Shown here: positions 17,338 through 26,111 of the stretch, one piece after another | How positions within the stretch are numbered: position 1 is the stretch's first letter | How the letters are laid out: every line of letters begins with the position of its first letter | Source of the DNA: an uncultured Bacteroidales bacterium | Lineage (GTDB): Bacteria; Bacteroidota; Bacteroidia; Bacteroidales; UBA932 | Reading direction: 5' to 3' | DNA length: 64,000 bases | Assembly: GCA_900319405.1 (NCBI GenBank) | Contig: ONOH01000004.1 | Span: forward strand, 1-64,000 | The notes under the pieces: model-generated | What the model saw: only the letters and a program-made list of their open reading frames with translations | The model's database searches: none | Told to the model about the DNA's origin: nothing | Program-made: the position numbers and the translations under genes

Positions 17338-18621
17338 ATGAAAAAGTTTCTCTTCACCCTGACGGCCATTGCCCTGGTATTGTGCCTGGCCGCTTCCTGT
17401 TCGGATAAAAACAACTCCCTTAGCTCCAAGGAGAAGGCCGACGGCTGGCAGCTCCTGTTCGACGGAGAAACGATGGACGGCTGGCGTGACTTCGGCGGCA
17501 CCGCCCTCACGGGTCCCTGGGAAGTGGAAGACGGCTGTATCCGGGCCGAAGGAGAAGGGGACGACGCGAACGGCTACATCGTCACCGAGCGGGAGTTCGC
17601 CAACTTCCACCTCAAGTGGGAATGGAAGATTTCCCGGGGCGGCAATTCCGGCCTCATCTACCACGTAGTGGAAGCCCCCCGGTACCGCGTTCCCTACGTG
17701 ACGGGCCCCGAGTATCAGCTCATCGACGACGACAACTGGGAAGAGGTGAACGGCTATCCCCTGGAGCCCTGGCAGCGCTGCGCCGTGGATTACGCGATGT
17801 ACGTCCCGGACTTTGAAACCCGCCTCCTAAAACCGGCCGGGCAGTGGAACGCCTCGGAGATCATCTTCGACAACGGCCACGTGACCTATCTCCTCAACGG
17901 CAAGGTTACCGTGGAATTCGAAGCCTGGACTCCGGACTGGTTCCAGCGCAAGAACTCCGGCAAATGGGAGAACGCCCCCGAATACGGCCTTGCCCGCAGC
18001 GGACATATCTGCCTGCAGGACCACGGCTATCCTGCCTGGTTCCGCAACATCAAAATCAAGGAACTTCCCGTCAAGCCGGCCGAAAAAGACCTCTTCAATG
18101 GCAAGGACCTCAGCGGCTGGACCCTCTACGGTAAAGACAAGTGGTATGTGGAAGGCGGTGAACTTGTCTGCGAAAGCGGGGAAGACCACTCCGACTACGG
18201 CTACCTGGCCACCGATGAGTATTACGACGATTTTGACCTCACGGTGGAATTCAAGCAGGAAGCCAACGGCAACTCCGGCGTATTTTTCCGCAGCACCGTC
18301 ACTCCGCCCGCCACCGTCTCCGGCTGGCAGGTGGAAGTCGCTCCTAAAAACAACGATACCGCCGGCATCTACGAATCCTACGGCCGCGGCTGGCTGGTCC
18401 AGATTCCCGACGAGAAGGAAGACATCCTCCGGGAAGGAGAGTGGAACACCCTTCGCATCCTGGCCCAGGGAGACCGCGTTCAGACCTGGCTCAACGGAGA
18501 GCCGATGGTGGATATCACCGATGCCAAGGTAGGTGCCGGAAAGGGCCGCATCGCCCTTCAGATCCACGATGGCGGCGGCATCAAGGTACGCTGGCGCAAC
18601 CTGCATATAAAGACCCTGTAA
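17338..18621 (+). CDS. Lipoprotein with two DUF1080 (3-keto-disaccharide hydrolase) domains
   Basis: 427 aa with a lipoprotein signal (CLAASC). Two copies of the DUF1080 concanavalin-like fold follow one another. Each starts G-W-x-L-(F/Y) (WQLLFDGETMDGWRDFGG and LFNGKDLSGWTLYGKD) and holds FHLKWEWKISRGGNSGL / FDLTVEFKQEANGNSGVFF. DUF1080 enzymes cleave 3-keto-glycosides after sugar oxidation; whether both domains are active here is not clear. A TAACTTTA box near 17313 may be its promoter. It leads a rightward operon with a phosphodiesterase (10 bp gap) and a NagB-like protein. Confidence 0.85.
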   Translation: MKKFLFTLTAIALVLCLAASCSDKNNSLSSKEKADGWQLLFDGETMDGWRDFGGTALTGPWEVEDGCIRAEGEGDDANGYIVTEREFANFHLKWEWKISRGGNSGLIYHVVEAPRYRVPYVTGPEYQLIDDDNWEEVNGYPLEPWQRCAVDYAMYVPDFETRLLKPAGQWNASEIIFDNGHVTYLLNGKVTVEFEAWTPDWFQRKNSGKWENAPEYGLARSGHICLQDHGYPAWFRNIKIKELPVKPAEKDLFNGKDLSGWTLYGKDKWYVEGGELVCESGEDHSDYGYLATDEYYDDFDLTVEFKQEANGNSGVFFRSTVTPPATVSGWQVEVAPKNNDTAGIYESYGRGWLVQIPDEKEDILREGEWNTLRILAQGDRVQTWLNGEPMVDITDAKVGAGKGRIALQIHDGGGIKVRWRNLHIKTL

Positions 18622-18631
18622 ACACTTTGGT

Positions 18632-19843
18632 ATGAGACGATTGCTTCCCTTCCTGCTGGCCGCCCTCCTGTGTGGTTGCAGAGCCCAGGACCACTACACC
18701 GTCATCATTTCCCTGGACGGAAACCGCTGGGACTATCCCGACTATTACGAGATGCCCTTTTTCGACTCCCTGGCCACGGTGGGCGTCAAGGCCCGGATGG
18801 AAGCGTCGTTCCCCTCCTCCACCTTCCCCAACCACTACACCATGGCCACCGGCCTGGTTCCGGACCACAACGGCCTGGTAAACAACAGCTTCTGGAACCC
18901 GGAAACGCAACACGGCTACTCCCTCTCCGACCCGGAGTCCCGCTACGACCCCCGCTACTACCTGGGAGAGCCCGTCTGGATTACCGCCCAGAAGCAGGGC
19001 GTCAAGTGCGGCGTAATCTATTGGGTGGGGTCGGACATCCCCATCGGCCCGGAAGGGAATGCCTATCCCAGCTATTACCGCAAATGGGACGAGCAGCCCC
19101 ACTGGAATTTTGACGAGCGGGCCGATGAGATCGTGCGCCTGATGAGCCTTCCCAAGGAGGAGCGCCCGCGCCTTGTGATGGGCTATTTTGACGAGCCCGA
19201 CCACCAGGGCCACGTTTACGGTCCTTTCTCGCCCGAAACCAAGGCGATGGCCGAAAAGATGGACAGCCTGATGCACGCGCTGTATCTTCGGCTGAAAGCC
19301 CTTCCGCACGGAAAGAAAATCAATTTCATCCTGGCCGGAGACCACGGAATGACGGAGATTTCCCCGGAACGCTTCATCGCCTGGTACGATGTGATTCCCC
19401 AGGAATGGACAGAGCGCATCGTAGGCAACCTTCCCACCAGCATCTGGGTAAAGGAAGGCTATGTGGACAGCCTCTATAACCGGCTTTCCCGCATCGAGCA
19501 CCTGAACGTATGGAAACACGGGGAAGTACCTGAGTATCTGCATTATGGCACCTCCAACCGCCTGGGAGACCTCATCGTCTGTCCGGACCTGGGCTGGCAA
19601 TTCAACTTCGCCCCTTCCTCCAACCGGGGAGCCCACGGCTTCGACAGCAAGGAAACAGACCTGATGGTGGCCTTCCGCGCCGTAGGGCCAGATTTCAAGG
19701 TCGGTTATGACGCTCCCTTCACCGAAGGCGAAAAATCGGCCTTCCGCAACATCGACCTTTACCCCATGCTGTGCAAACTGCTGGGGGTGAAACCCGCGCC
19801 GGTGGACGGAAAACTGGAAAGAATTCAACACATCCTCAAATAA
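18632..19843 (+). CDS. Lipoprotein of the type I phosphodiesterase/nucleotide pyrophosphatase family
   Basis: 403 aa with a lipoprotein signal (LLAALLCGC). The alkaline-phosphatase-like core has metal-binding Asp29 in VIISLDGNRWD, the nucleophile Thr64 with Asn67 in SFPSSTFPNHYT, GYFDEPDHQGH, and AGDHGMTE near residue 230, with a final His in GAHGFDS. Such ectoenzymes cleave phosphodiester or pyrophosphate bonds outside the cell. The stop codon shares its last base with the next start (TAATG), so coupling to the NagB-like protein is likely. Confidence 0.9.
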   Translation: MRRLLPFLLAALLCGCRAQDHYTVIISLDGNRWDYPDYYEMPFFDSLATVGVKARMEASFPSSTFPNHYTMATGLVPDHNGLVNNSFWNPETQHGYSLSDPESRYDPRYYLGEPVWITAQKQGVKCGVIYWVGSDIPIGPEGNAYPSYYRKWDEQPHWNFDERADEIVRLMSLPKEERPRLVMGYFDEPDHQGHVYGPFSPETKAMAEKMDSLMHALYLRLKALPHGKKINFILAGDHGMTEISPERFIAWYDVIPQEWTERIVGNLPTSIWVKEGYVDSLYNRLSRIEHLNVWKHGEVPEYLHYGTSNRLGDLIVCPDLGWQFNFAPSSNRGAHGFDSKETDLMVAFRAVGPDFKVGYDAPFTEGEKSAFRNIDLYPMLCKLLGVKPAPVDGKLERIQHILK

Positions 19844-21768
19844 TGGCAAAACACTTCACTCTTCCCTACGAAGGCGGACTGATTGACAAGAATCTGCCGC
19901 AGGGCATACTTCATTCCTACGAAAGAATCTGGACCCACGTGTATCCGGAGTCCCGCCCTGCCTCTTATAAAATAGCCGACTATATCGTCGAATCCATCAA
20001 CGCCCACTCCGGCAGGCCGTTCCGGCTGGGACTCACCACCGGTTCCACGCCCACGTCCCTGTACAACGAGCTGGCCCGGCGCTGCCGAGATGGAAAGGTG
20101 TCGTTCAAGAACGTGGAAATCGTCTCCATCGACGAATACTACCCTTCGTCCAAGGACGAGGCCCAGAGCCGCAATCACCTCCTGCACGAGGCACTGCTGG
20201 ACAAGGTGGACATCCTCAATGAAAACATCCACATCCCCGACGGAACCGTCCCCGAGGAGAACGTGAGCAGCTATTGCGCCCAGTTTGACACGATGGCCCG
20301 GGGACTGGACCTTCTGGTTATCGGCGTGGGTGAGCTGGGCCAGGTGGGCTTCAACGAGGCCGGCTCCAACGAAAAAACGCGCACCCGCGTCGTGCGCCTC
20401 TCCTACGCTTCCCGCAAGCGCCAGGCCGACAATTTCAACAACGACATATCGGCCACCCCCGACAAAGCCATCACTCTGGGTATCAGCACGATGATGAGCG
20501 CCCGGAAGATTATCTTGATGGCCTGGGGAGAGAGCAAGGCCGCGGCCGTAAAAGCCATTTCGGAAGGGCCGATGACGCCGGACTGCCCCGCTTCGCTCCT
20601 GCAGGACCACGACCACATCTCCCTGTATGCCGACGAAACCGCCGCCAGCCTCCTCACGCGCAGCGTGGCGCCATGGCTGGTGGGGCCATGCGACTGGACA
20701 CCCAAGTTCATCCGCAAAGCCGTTGTCTGGCTGTGCGAAGTCAGTGGAAAACCCATCCTCAAGCTCACGGAAAAGGACTATCTGGACAACAACCTGAGCG
20801 AACTCCTGGAAGTGGCCGGTCCTTTTGACAAGATCAACATCGACGTTTTCAACGACTTGCAGCACACCATCACCGGCTGGCCCGGCGGCAAGCCCAACGC
20901 CGATGACAGCACGCGCCCGGTGAAGGCCACTCCCTTCCCCAAGACCGTCCTCATCTTCTCCCCTCACCCCGATGACGATGTGATTTCAATGGGCGGCACC
21001 TTCATCCGCCTGGCCTCCCAGGGACACGACGTTCACGTAGCCTACCAGACCTCCGGCAACGTAGCCGTTCACGACGACGTTGTGCTCCAGCATTTGGACG
21101 CCGCTTTTCAATTGGGCTTTGCCGACAAGTTCGCAGAAGTGAAGGCCCTGGTGGAGAGCAAGATTCCCGGAGAGCCCGAACCCCGCGCCCTGCTGGAAAT
21201 GAAAGGCGCCATCCGTCGTTCCGAGGCCCGCAGCGCCGTGCGCTCCTTCGGCCTCTGCGACGACACCAACGCCCACTTCCTCAACCTCCCCTTCTACGAG
21301 AGCGGCGGCATCAAGAAAAACCCCCGCACCCAGGCCGATGTGGACATTATCAAGGCCCTCATCCTCCGGCTGAAACCCCATATGATCTTTATGGCCGGAG
21401 ACCTGGCGGATCCCCACGGAACGCACCGTGTGTGCACCGAAGCCGCGATGGAAGCTCTGGACCAGCTCCGCGAGGAGGGGAACAAGTGGATGGAAGATCT
21501 CCACGTGTGGCTGTACCGCGGCGCCTGGATGGAGTGGGAACTGGGTCGCGTGGATATGGCCGTTCCGCTGAGTCCCGACGAGGTGGTGAAAAAACGTCAC
21601 GCCATCTTCCGCCACCTTTCGCAGAAAGACATCGTCCCCTTCCCTGGAGAGGATCCGCGCGAGTTCTGGCAGCGCGCTGAAGAGCGCACCCAGAACACAG
21701 CCCGCCTCTACGATCACCTGGGTATGGCCGAATACCAGGCCATCGAAGTCTTCCTCAAACTCTATTAG
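19843..21768 (+). CDS. nagB: Glucosamine-6-phosphate deaminase-like protein with C-terminal PIG-L deacetylase domain
   Basis: 641 aa, the two-domain form usual in Bacteroidetes. Residues about 1-290 are the NagB fold (GLTTGSTPTSLYNELARR phosphate loop, SIDEYYP). Residues about 360-641 are an LmbE/PIG-L deacetylase with FSPHPDDDV and ADPHGTHR as metal and catalytic motifs. NagB converts glucosamine 6-phosphate to fructose 6-phosphate and ammonia. The active-site segment that reads G-N-D-G-H-I-A-F-N-E in E. coli is G-E-L-G-Q-V-G-F-N-E here, so the Asp and His of ring opening are replaced. Deaminase activity is therefore uncertain; an amino-sugar role remains likely. The start at 19843 is chosen because it begins the conserved sequence and overlaps the preceding stop. 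Confidence 0.8.
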   Translation: MAKHFTLPYEGGLIDKNLPQGILHSYERIWTHVYPESRPASYKIADYIVESINAHSGRPFRLGLTTGSTPTSLYNELARRCRDGKVSFKNVEIVSIDEYYPSSKDEAQSRNHLLHEALLDKVDILNENIHIPDGTVPEENVSSYCAQFDTMARGLDLLVIGVGELGQVGFNEAGSNEKTRTRVVRLSYASRKRQADNFNNDISATPDKAITLGISTMMSARKIILMAWGESKAAAVKAISEGPMTPDCPASLLQDHDHISLYADETAASLLTRSVAPWLVGPCDWTPKFIRKAVVWLCEVSGKPILKLTEKDYLDNNLSELLEVAGPFDKINIDVFNDLQHTITGWPGGKPNADDSTRPVKATPFPKTVLIFSPHPDDDVISMGGTFIRLASQGHDVHVAYQTSGNVAVHDDVVLQHLDAAFQLGFADKFAEVKALVESKIPGEPEPRALLEMKGAIRRSEARSAVRSFGLCDDTNAHFLNLPFYESGGIKKNPRTQADVDIIKALILRLKPHMIFMAGDLADPHGTHRVCTEAAMEALDQLREEGNKWMEDLHVWLYRGAWMEWELGRVDMAVPLSPDEVVKKRHAIFRHLSQKDIVPFPGEDPREFWQRAEERTQNTARLYDHLGMAEYQAIEVFLKLY

Positions 21769-21773
21769 GTTAT

Positions 21774-21868
21774 TTCATAAACGATTGACACTCAATCGCT
21801 TATGAAAAATCCTCTGCACTTTTTGCGCAGAGGATTTTCCGTAAATGATTACTATGCAATCATTTACG
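21774..21868. repeat. Three-hairpin element, copy 2
   Basis: Left hairpin 21774-21806 (CATAAACGATTG/CAATCGCTTATG), central hairpin 21806-21838, right hairpin 21840-21868 (GTAAATGATT/AATCATTTAC). It begins 6 bp after the nagB-like stop and its right hairpin includes the last two codons and stop of the convergent OhrR-like gene. Confidence 0.75.
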
Positions 21869-22315
21869 CGTTTCAGCCAAGGTTTGGATGAGGTCGTCGA
21901 GGGTTTGAAAGAGGGCGGGGGCCGATTCGGGGGTAATGCTGTGGCAGGCAACTGCCTTGCCCACTTCGAAGGGGATACATTCCGACTTCTTTTCCAAGAC
22001 GCGACCCTTGGGGGTAAGGCGGACAATCACCTGACGGGCATCGGCCTGGCCCTTGCTGCGGTTCAGAAGCCCAGCCGCCTCCATTCGCTTGAGGAGCGGC
22101 GTCACGGTATTGGTCTCCAGGAAGAGTTTTCTGGCGATATCGTTCACCGGCTGTCCGTCCTTTTCCCATAGCACCATCATGACAAGGTATTGGGGATAGG
22201 TGAGGCCGATAGCGCTGAGCAGCGGATGATAGGCCTGTGTTATCAGCCGGGAAGCGGTGTACAGCCTGAAACAGAGCTGCTTATCCAATTTCAGTTGCTC
22301 CTGCATAAGCATCAA
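21860..22315 (-). CDS. MarR-family regulator of OhrR type (peroxide-sensing)
   Basis: 151 aa with a winged helix (PQYLVMMVLWEKDGQPVNDIARKLFLETNTVTPLLKRMEAAGL). The N-terminal segment LCFRLYTASRLITQAYHPLL carries Cys15 exactly where OhrR proteins have their organic-peroxide-sensing cysteine; further Cys residues follow near 112 and 124. OhrR represses peroxide-defence genes until the cysteine is oxidised. It is the last gene of a leftward operon with a glutathione peroxidase (4-bp overlap) and a bacterioferritin-like gene. Two matching palindromes flank that operon's promoter, so autoregulation is likely. Confidence 0.85.
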   Translation of the reverse strand: MMLMQEQLKLDKQLCFRLYTASRLITQAYHPLLSAIGLTYPQYLVMMVLWEKDGQPVNDIARKLFLETNTVTPLLKRMEAAGLLNRSKGQADARQVIVRLTPKGRVLEKKSECIPFEVGKAVACHSITPESAPALFQTLDDLIQTLAETRK

Positions 22316-22926
22316 AGCATTTCTTCGATGTCCTTGGCGAAGTCCTTGGGCTCGGCGACGGGAGCGAAGCGTTTGACGACGGTGCCGTCACGGGACACGA
22401 GGAACTTGGTGAAGTTCCACAGGATGTCGCTGTCCTTTTCCACACTCTTGCTCAGTCCTTTGAGCATTTTCTGAGTGGCCTTGGCCTTGAAGCCGTTGTA
22501 CGTCTCGGTAGGAGCCTGTGCTTTCAGGTACTCGAAGACGGGTTCGGCGTTGGGGCCATTGACATCGGTCTTGGCCATCAGCGGAAAGGTGACGCCGTGG
22601 TTCAGGCGGCAGAATTCCTCAATCTGCTCGTTGGTTCCGGGTTCCTGACCGGCAAACTGGTCGCAGGGGAAGCCGATCACCACCAGTCCCTTGTCCTTAT
22701 ACTGCTGGTACAAGGCTTCCAGACCGTCGTATTGAGGGGTGAAACCACACTTGGAAGCGGTATTCACAATCAGGAGGACTTTTCCTTCATAGTCTTTGAA
22801 GTTTACCTCCGCGCCCTTGTTGCTGCGGGTTTTGAAATCATAAATCTTTGCCATTCTTTCTTCGTTTTGTGCGGCGGCGCCGAGGCCCAGAAAGCCCAGA
22901 ATTACCGCAAGTAATACCTTTTTCAT
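22312..22926 (-). CDS. Glutathione peroxidase family protein, exported
   Basis: 204 aa with an N-terminal signal (LGFLGLGAAAQ). The peroxidase residues are present: Cys60 in NTASKCGFTPQY, Gln94 in FAGQEPG, and Trp in ILWNFTKFLV; a second Cys in GFPCDQF (88) fits the thioredoxin-dependent type. It reduces peroxides. It is encoded 3 bp after the bacterioferritin-like gene and overlaps the OhrR-like gene, giving a coherent oxidative-stress operon. The signal peptide suggests it works outside the cytoplasm. Confidence 0.9.
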   Translation of the reverse strand: MKKVLLAVILGFLGLGAAAQNEERMAKIYDFKTRSNKGAEVNFKDYEGKVLLIVNTASKCGFTPQYDGLEALYQQYKDKGLVVIGFPCDQFAGQEPGTNEQIEEFCRLNHGVTFPLMAKTDVNGPNAEPVFEYLKAQAPTETYNGFKAKATQKMLKGLSKSVEKDSDILWNFTKFLVSRDGTVVKRFAPVAEPKDFAKDIEEML

Positions 22927-22929
22927 TCC

Positions 22930-23385
22930 TTAGAGCTGCTGAACCAGCCAGTTCTGAAGGCCAATGCATTCGATTAAGTCCAGCTGACCCTGCATCCAGT
23001 ACATATCCTGTTCTTCATCCTGATAATAGGCCTTCATAATGTCATAGGTGGTCATATCCTCGGCAAGGGAGAGGGTCACCTGACCCAGCACGGGAACTTC
23101 CTTCACGGAGACAGCAAGATCGGCCTTAATGAATTCCACCACATCTTTGTAGATTTTCTGCTCGGGAGTGGCTTCTACCTTGGGTTCTCCGCCCAGTTCG
23201 ATGATGCGGGCCACCATCTTGTCCACCCATTCAGCTTCTTCCTTGGAGTGGTCGGCATATTTGTCGGCCAGTTTCTTCAGGCCCCAGGAGGCGAAAACCT
23301 GGCTCTGGACCTTGTGTTGACGGGACTGTGCGCTGAGGCCGGTAGCATAGGCCTGCAGGATTTGGCTAGCGTTTTGTGCATTCAT
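22930..23385 (-). CDS. Bacterioferritin-like four-helix protein with altered metal ligands
   Basis: 151 aa from the ATG at 23383-23385; the upstream in-frame extension runs through the promoter. The C-terminus (DEEQDMYWMQGQLDLIECIGLQNWLVQQL region) is clearly bacterioferritin-like. Aligned by eye to E. coli Bfr, the two di-iron histidines are replaced (the E-x-x-H His by Trp in EEAEW, and the His after DEE by Asp), while the neighbouring acids remain. Iron oxidation may therefore differ or be lost. First gene of the stress operon, with a textbook promoter at 23425-23454. Confidence 0.75.
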   Translation of the reverse strand: MNAQNASQILQAYATGLSAQSRQHKVQSQVFASWGLKKLADKYADHSKEEAEWVDKMVARIIELGGEPKVEATPEQKIYKDVVEFIKADLAVSVKEVPVLGQVTLSLAEDMTTYDIMKAYYQDEEQDMYWMQGQLDLIECIGLQNWLVQQL

Positions 23386-23410
23386 AACTGCTGTATTTAA
23401 TGGTTGTTTA

Positions 23411-23461
23411 TATCGTTCACGATACAAAGGTACAACAATTATTTTATATCGCAAGCGATAT
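23411..23461 (-). promoter_or_regulatory. Promoter of the stress operon with two flanking operator palindromes
   Basis: On the minus strand a TTG (23452-23454), exactly 19 nt, then TACCTTTG (23425-23432) match the Bacteroidetes -33/-7 consensus. ATATCGCAAGCGATAT (23446-23461) covers the -33 element and TATCGTTCACGATA (23411-23424) starts right after the -7 element. Both palindromes fit TATCG-4 nt-CGATA. Repressor bound to either would block the promoter; the OhrR-like protein of the same operon is the obvious candidate. Confidence 0.8.
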
Positions 23462-23480
23462 TTTGTTTTTTGAAGGTCTT

Positions 23481-23578
23481 TTCTATAAATGATTGAGCGA
23501 CAATCATTTATAGAAAATCCTCTGCGCAAAAAGTGCAGAGGATTTCATGTAATTCGCTGAAAATCAGCACATTGCGCG
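23481..23578. repeat. Three-hairpin element, copy 3 (reverse orientation)
   Basis: Hairpin 23481-23515 (TATAAATGATTG/CAATCATTTATA), central hairpin 23513-23546 in reverse complement to copies 1 and 2 including the same mismatch, and an imperfect hairpin 23547-23578. It follows the stop of the five-gene leftward operon (23586) and precedes the stress-operon promoter. Confidence 0.75.
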
Positions 23579-23585
23579 ACGAAAC

Positions 23586-26111
23586 CTAGAGGCGGGCGAC
23601 GATGCCGGCGATCTGATCTCCGAGGCCGATGGTGTAGCCTTCCGAGCAGAAGAAAAGGCGGTTGAAGCTGTCGGCGACCACCACCAGCGGGAGGCGGCCG
23701 GTGCCGGCGAGTTTCTGGTCGGCGGCGATGGCGGCACGGATACCGGCCGAGTCAACGCCCAGCACGATGGGAATATCGTTCGGGATGGCACCGTATCGGC
23801 CCTCCATCGCTTCCTTCTTGAGACGCTCCAGGGCTTCGGCCGATTCACACAGGAGCACGATGGGACGGCCCCAGGCGGCAAGGCGCTCACGGGCGGCCAC
23901 CAGGTCGCGAAGAGCGTGGTTGGTGGGTTCCTTGCCCGGATCCAGGATGGCGACCACATAGAAGCCCCGGCCCACGGCCGAAAGCAGGGAACAGTCCATT
24001 TCGCTGCCGTCGGGGGTGAAGAGTTTCTCGGCATCCAGCGAGCCGATGACCGGCACGGCGCCGGTCCCTTCGTCGATACGCAGGGGAACATCGGCCACCT
24101 TGCCTTCCTCGATGCGGAAAAAGAGCATCGATACCGGTACGGAACCGTCGGAGAGACGGTTACCGGACACCAGGACATACTCTCCCGCATCCATCTGGAA
24201 GCCGTCCTTGAAAACGTGGGCCCAGTCAACGCCGCCGCCCATATCCACCTCTCCCTCGTCGAAGGCCATCAGGCGGGGACGGCCGTTCTCGATTTTGGAA
24301 AGAGAGAAATGCGTGTAGTACTGAGGATTGGAGATGGTGGTCGTGGGCTTGAAAGAGAGCTTCAGAACGCCCTTGGGAGAGGCCACGGCCTCGGCCTTGC
24401 CGTCAAAGTGGACGTCCAGCCAATCCTCCCCGTTGCGGTACTGGACCTTGCCGGTCACGGGGTCTTTCTGCGCTTCGATGCCGTTGGCCCGGGCGGCGCT
24501 CACGAAGAAGATGTCGCGGGAGCGGGGGTCGGCCAGGCGGCTTTCAAATACGCCTCGGGGCGAAATGGGAATGCGCCAGGCCTTGGGATCATCGACCACC
24601 GTGATGTTGTCCCTCACCCAGTTCACCATTTCCTCCGGGGTGTTGATTACCTCCAGCATGTGCTCGTAGAAATAGCCGTAGAAGGGCGTGAGGAACTCAT
24701 TCTCCACGCGGGAACCCAGGAAACTGTCGGTGCTGTAATAGTCTTTCAGGTTTTCAAGGGTGATGTCGTGAAGGTCTTTTCCGCTCAGCGACGCCAGTAC
24801 GTTCTTTACACGGACCTGGTTCTCCCAGGTACGGAAATCCTGAATCAGCTTCCAGTTGCCGCGGGCGGGCTCGCCGGCGGGGAAGGTGGCCTCATAGGCA
24901 TGCCGAAGGGAGTCCTCATAGGCAAAACGCTTGTCGTTGGCGGCACGCTGTTCCTCCGTCACTTCCGGAAGGATCACGTTCTCGGGAGGCGGAACGATGG
25001 TAAAAGCCTCGCTGCCGAAGGGGCTGTCCAGCACCACCTTCACTTCCTTTTCCTTGCCGAAGGAGGCGCGGGCGTAGCCATAGGCCCCGTCCTTGGAGGC
25101 CCAGATGAGCATATCGCCCAGGCCGGCGCTGGAGAAGGTGCGGCCGAAGTCGTCGGTGTATTTGGTGACGGCCGGATAGAACTCGGCATAGTTGTAGATG
25201 CAGAAATCCACGCGGGCACCCTCCACGGGGGCACCGTCGGCATCCACCACCGTAAAGTCGATGAGGGCGGTCTTGGCGTAATTGTCGATGAGGTTCACCT
25301 CGGTGAAATTGGGGCTTTCCAGCACCACTTCCTCGGGACCGTCATACTTGCCGAACACCTTGGTGTGCATCAGCATCGCCCGGGAGGCAGGGGCATTGAA
25401 CCAGCCCAGGTTCAGGACCGGCTCGGGCTCGCAGGCCCCCAGGAACCACCACTTGCCGTCGGCCCAGGCCTCCACCCAGGCGTGGTTGTCATCGGTGTGG
25501 GCCCAGCGCGGGGTGTACACCTGCCGGGCGGGGATGCCCACGCTGCGGAGCGCCGTCACGCAGAAAGTGGACTGTTCCCCGCACCTTCCCAGGGCGTTTT
25601 TCACCAGGTTCAGCGGCGAGGAGGTGCGGGCGTCGGAAGGCTGGTAGGTCACTTTCTCGTGGCACCAGTGGTTTACCTCCAGGATGGCTTCCTGCATCGA
25701 CATTCCCTCGATACGGGGCATCAGCTCGCGGGCAAAGACCACACGGGCGCTGTCCAGGCTCTCGTTGTTCACGCGAAGGGGCAGCACGAAGTGGCGGAAC
25801 TCCCGCTCCGGCACATTCCAGCGGTCCTTCAGGGCCAGGGCCGTCCGCACGTTCTCCAGAAAGAATTCGGCGGGATAGTCGGTGACATCGGCCAAAGGCA
25901 TATAGGCGTAGAGGAATTCCAGGGCTTCCTTTTCCTGGAGCGAGATGCCCGAAGGGAGGGTCATAAAGGGCTTCAGGGCATTGTTATGGGCCGCAATACG
26001 GGCTTTGTAGTCCTCGGAGACGGTGGCGCGAAAAGACGCGTCCTGGATAAAGTGGGACTGGCAGGAGGCCAGCAGCAAAAGGGCGCCAAGGCCCAGAATT
26101 AATCTTTTCAT
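23586..26111 (-). CDS. Transglutaminase-fold lipoprotein (second of a tandem pair)
   Basis: 841 aa with a lipoprotein signal (ALLLLASC). The transglutaminase-like core lies at about 110-235: Cys177 in GRCGEQSTFC and His210 in DDNHAWVEAW are in place. The third position, usually Asp in a W-x-x-D-P motif, reads FLGACEPEP, so an acidic Glu or the Cys may stand in. The rest is beta-rich with an immunoglobulin-like segment (DFTVVDADGAPVEGARVDF) and a C-terminal thioredoxin-like stretch (VVAILDPGKEPTNHALRDL). It may hydrolyse or cross-link peptides at the cell surface. It is last in the C10 peptidase operon and overlaps its paralogue by 4 bp. Confidence 0.8.
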   Translation of the reverse strand: MKRLILGLGALLLLASCQSHFIQDASFRATVSEDYKARIAAHNNALKPFMTLPSGISLQEKEALEFLYAYMPLADVTDYPAEFFLENVRTALALKDRWNVPEREFRHFVLPLRVNNESLDSARVVFARELMPRIEGMSMQEAILEVNHWCHEKVTYQPSDARTSSPLNLVKNALGRCGEQSTFCVTALRSVGIPARQVYTPRWAHTDDNHAWVEAWADGKWWFLGACEPEPVLNLGWFNAPASRAMLMHTKVFGKYDGPEEVVLESPNFTEVNLIDNYAKTALIDFTVVDADGAPVEGARVDFCIYNYAEFYPAVTKYTDDFGRTFSSAGLGDMLIWASKDGAYGYARASFGKEKEVKVVLDSPFGSEAFTIVPPPENVILPEVTEEQRAANDKRFAYEDSLRHAYEATFPAGEPARGNWKLIQDFRTWENQVRVKNVLASLSGKDLHDITLENLKDYYSTDSFLGSRVENEFLTPFYGYFYEHMLEVINTPEEMVNWVRDNITVVDDPKAWRIPISPRGVFESRLADPRSRDIFFVSAARANGIEAQKDPVTGKVQYRNGEDWLDVHFDGKAEAVASPKGVLKLSFKPTTTISNPQYYTHFSLSKIENGRPRLMAFDEGEVDMGGGVDWAHVFKDGFQMDAGEYVLVSGNRLSDGSVPVSMLFFRIEEGKVADVPLRIDEGTGAVPVIGSLDAEKLFTPDGSEMDCSLLSAVGRGFYVVAILDPGKEPTNHALRDLVAARERLAAWGRPIVLLCESAEALERLKKEAMEGRYGAIPNDIPIVLGVDSAGIRAAIAADQKLAGTGRLPLVVVADSFNRLFFCSEGYTIGLGDQIAGIVARL

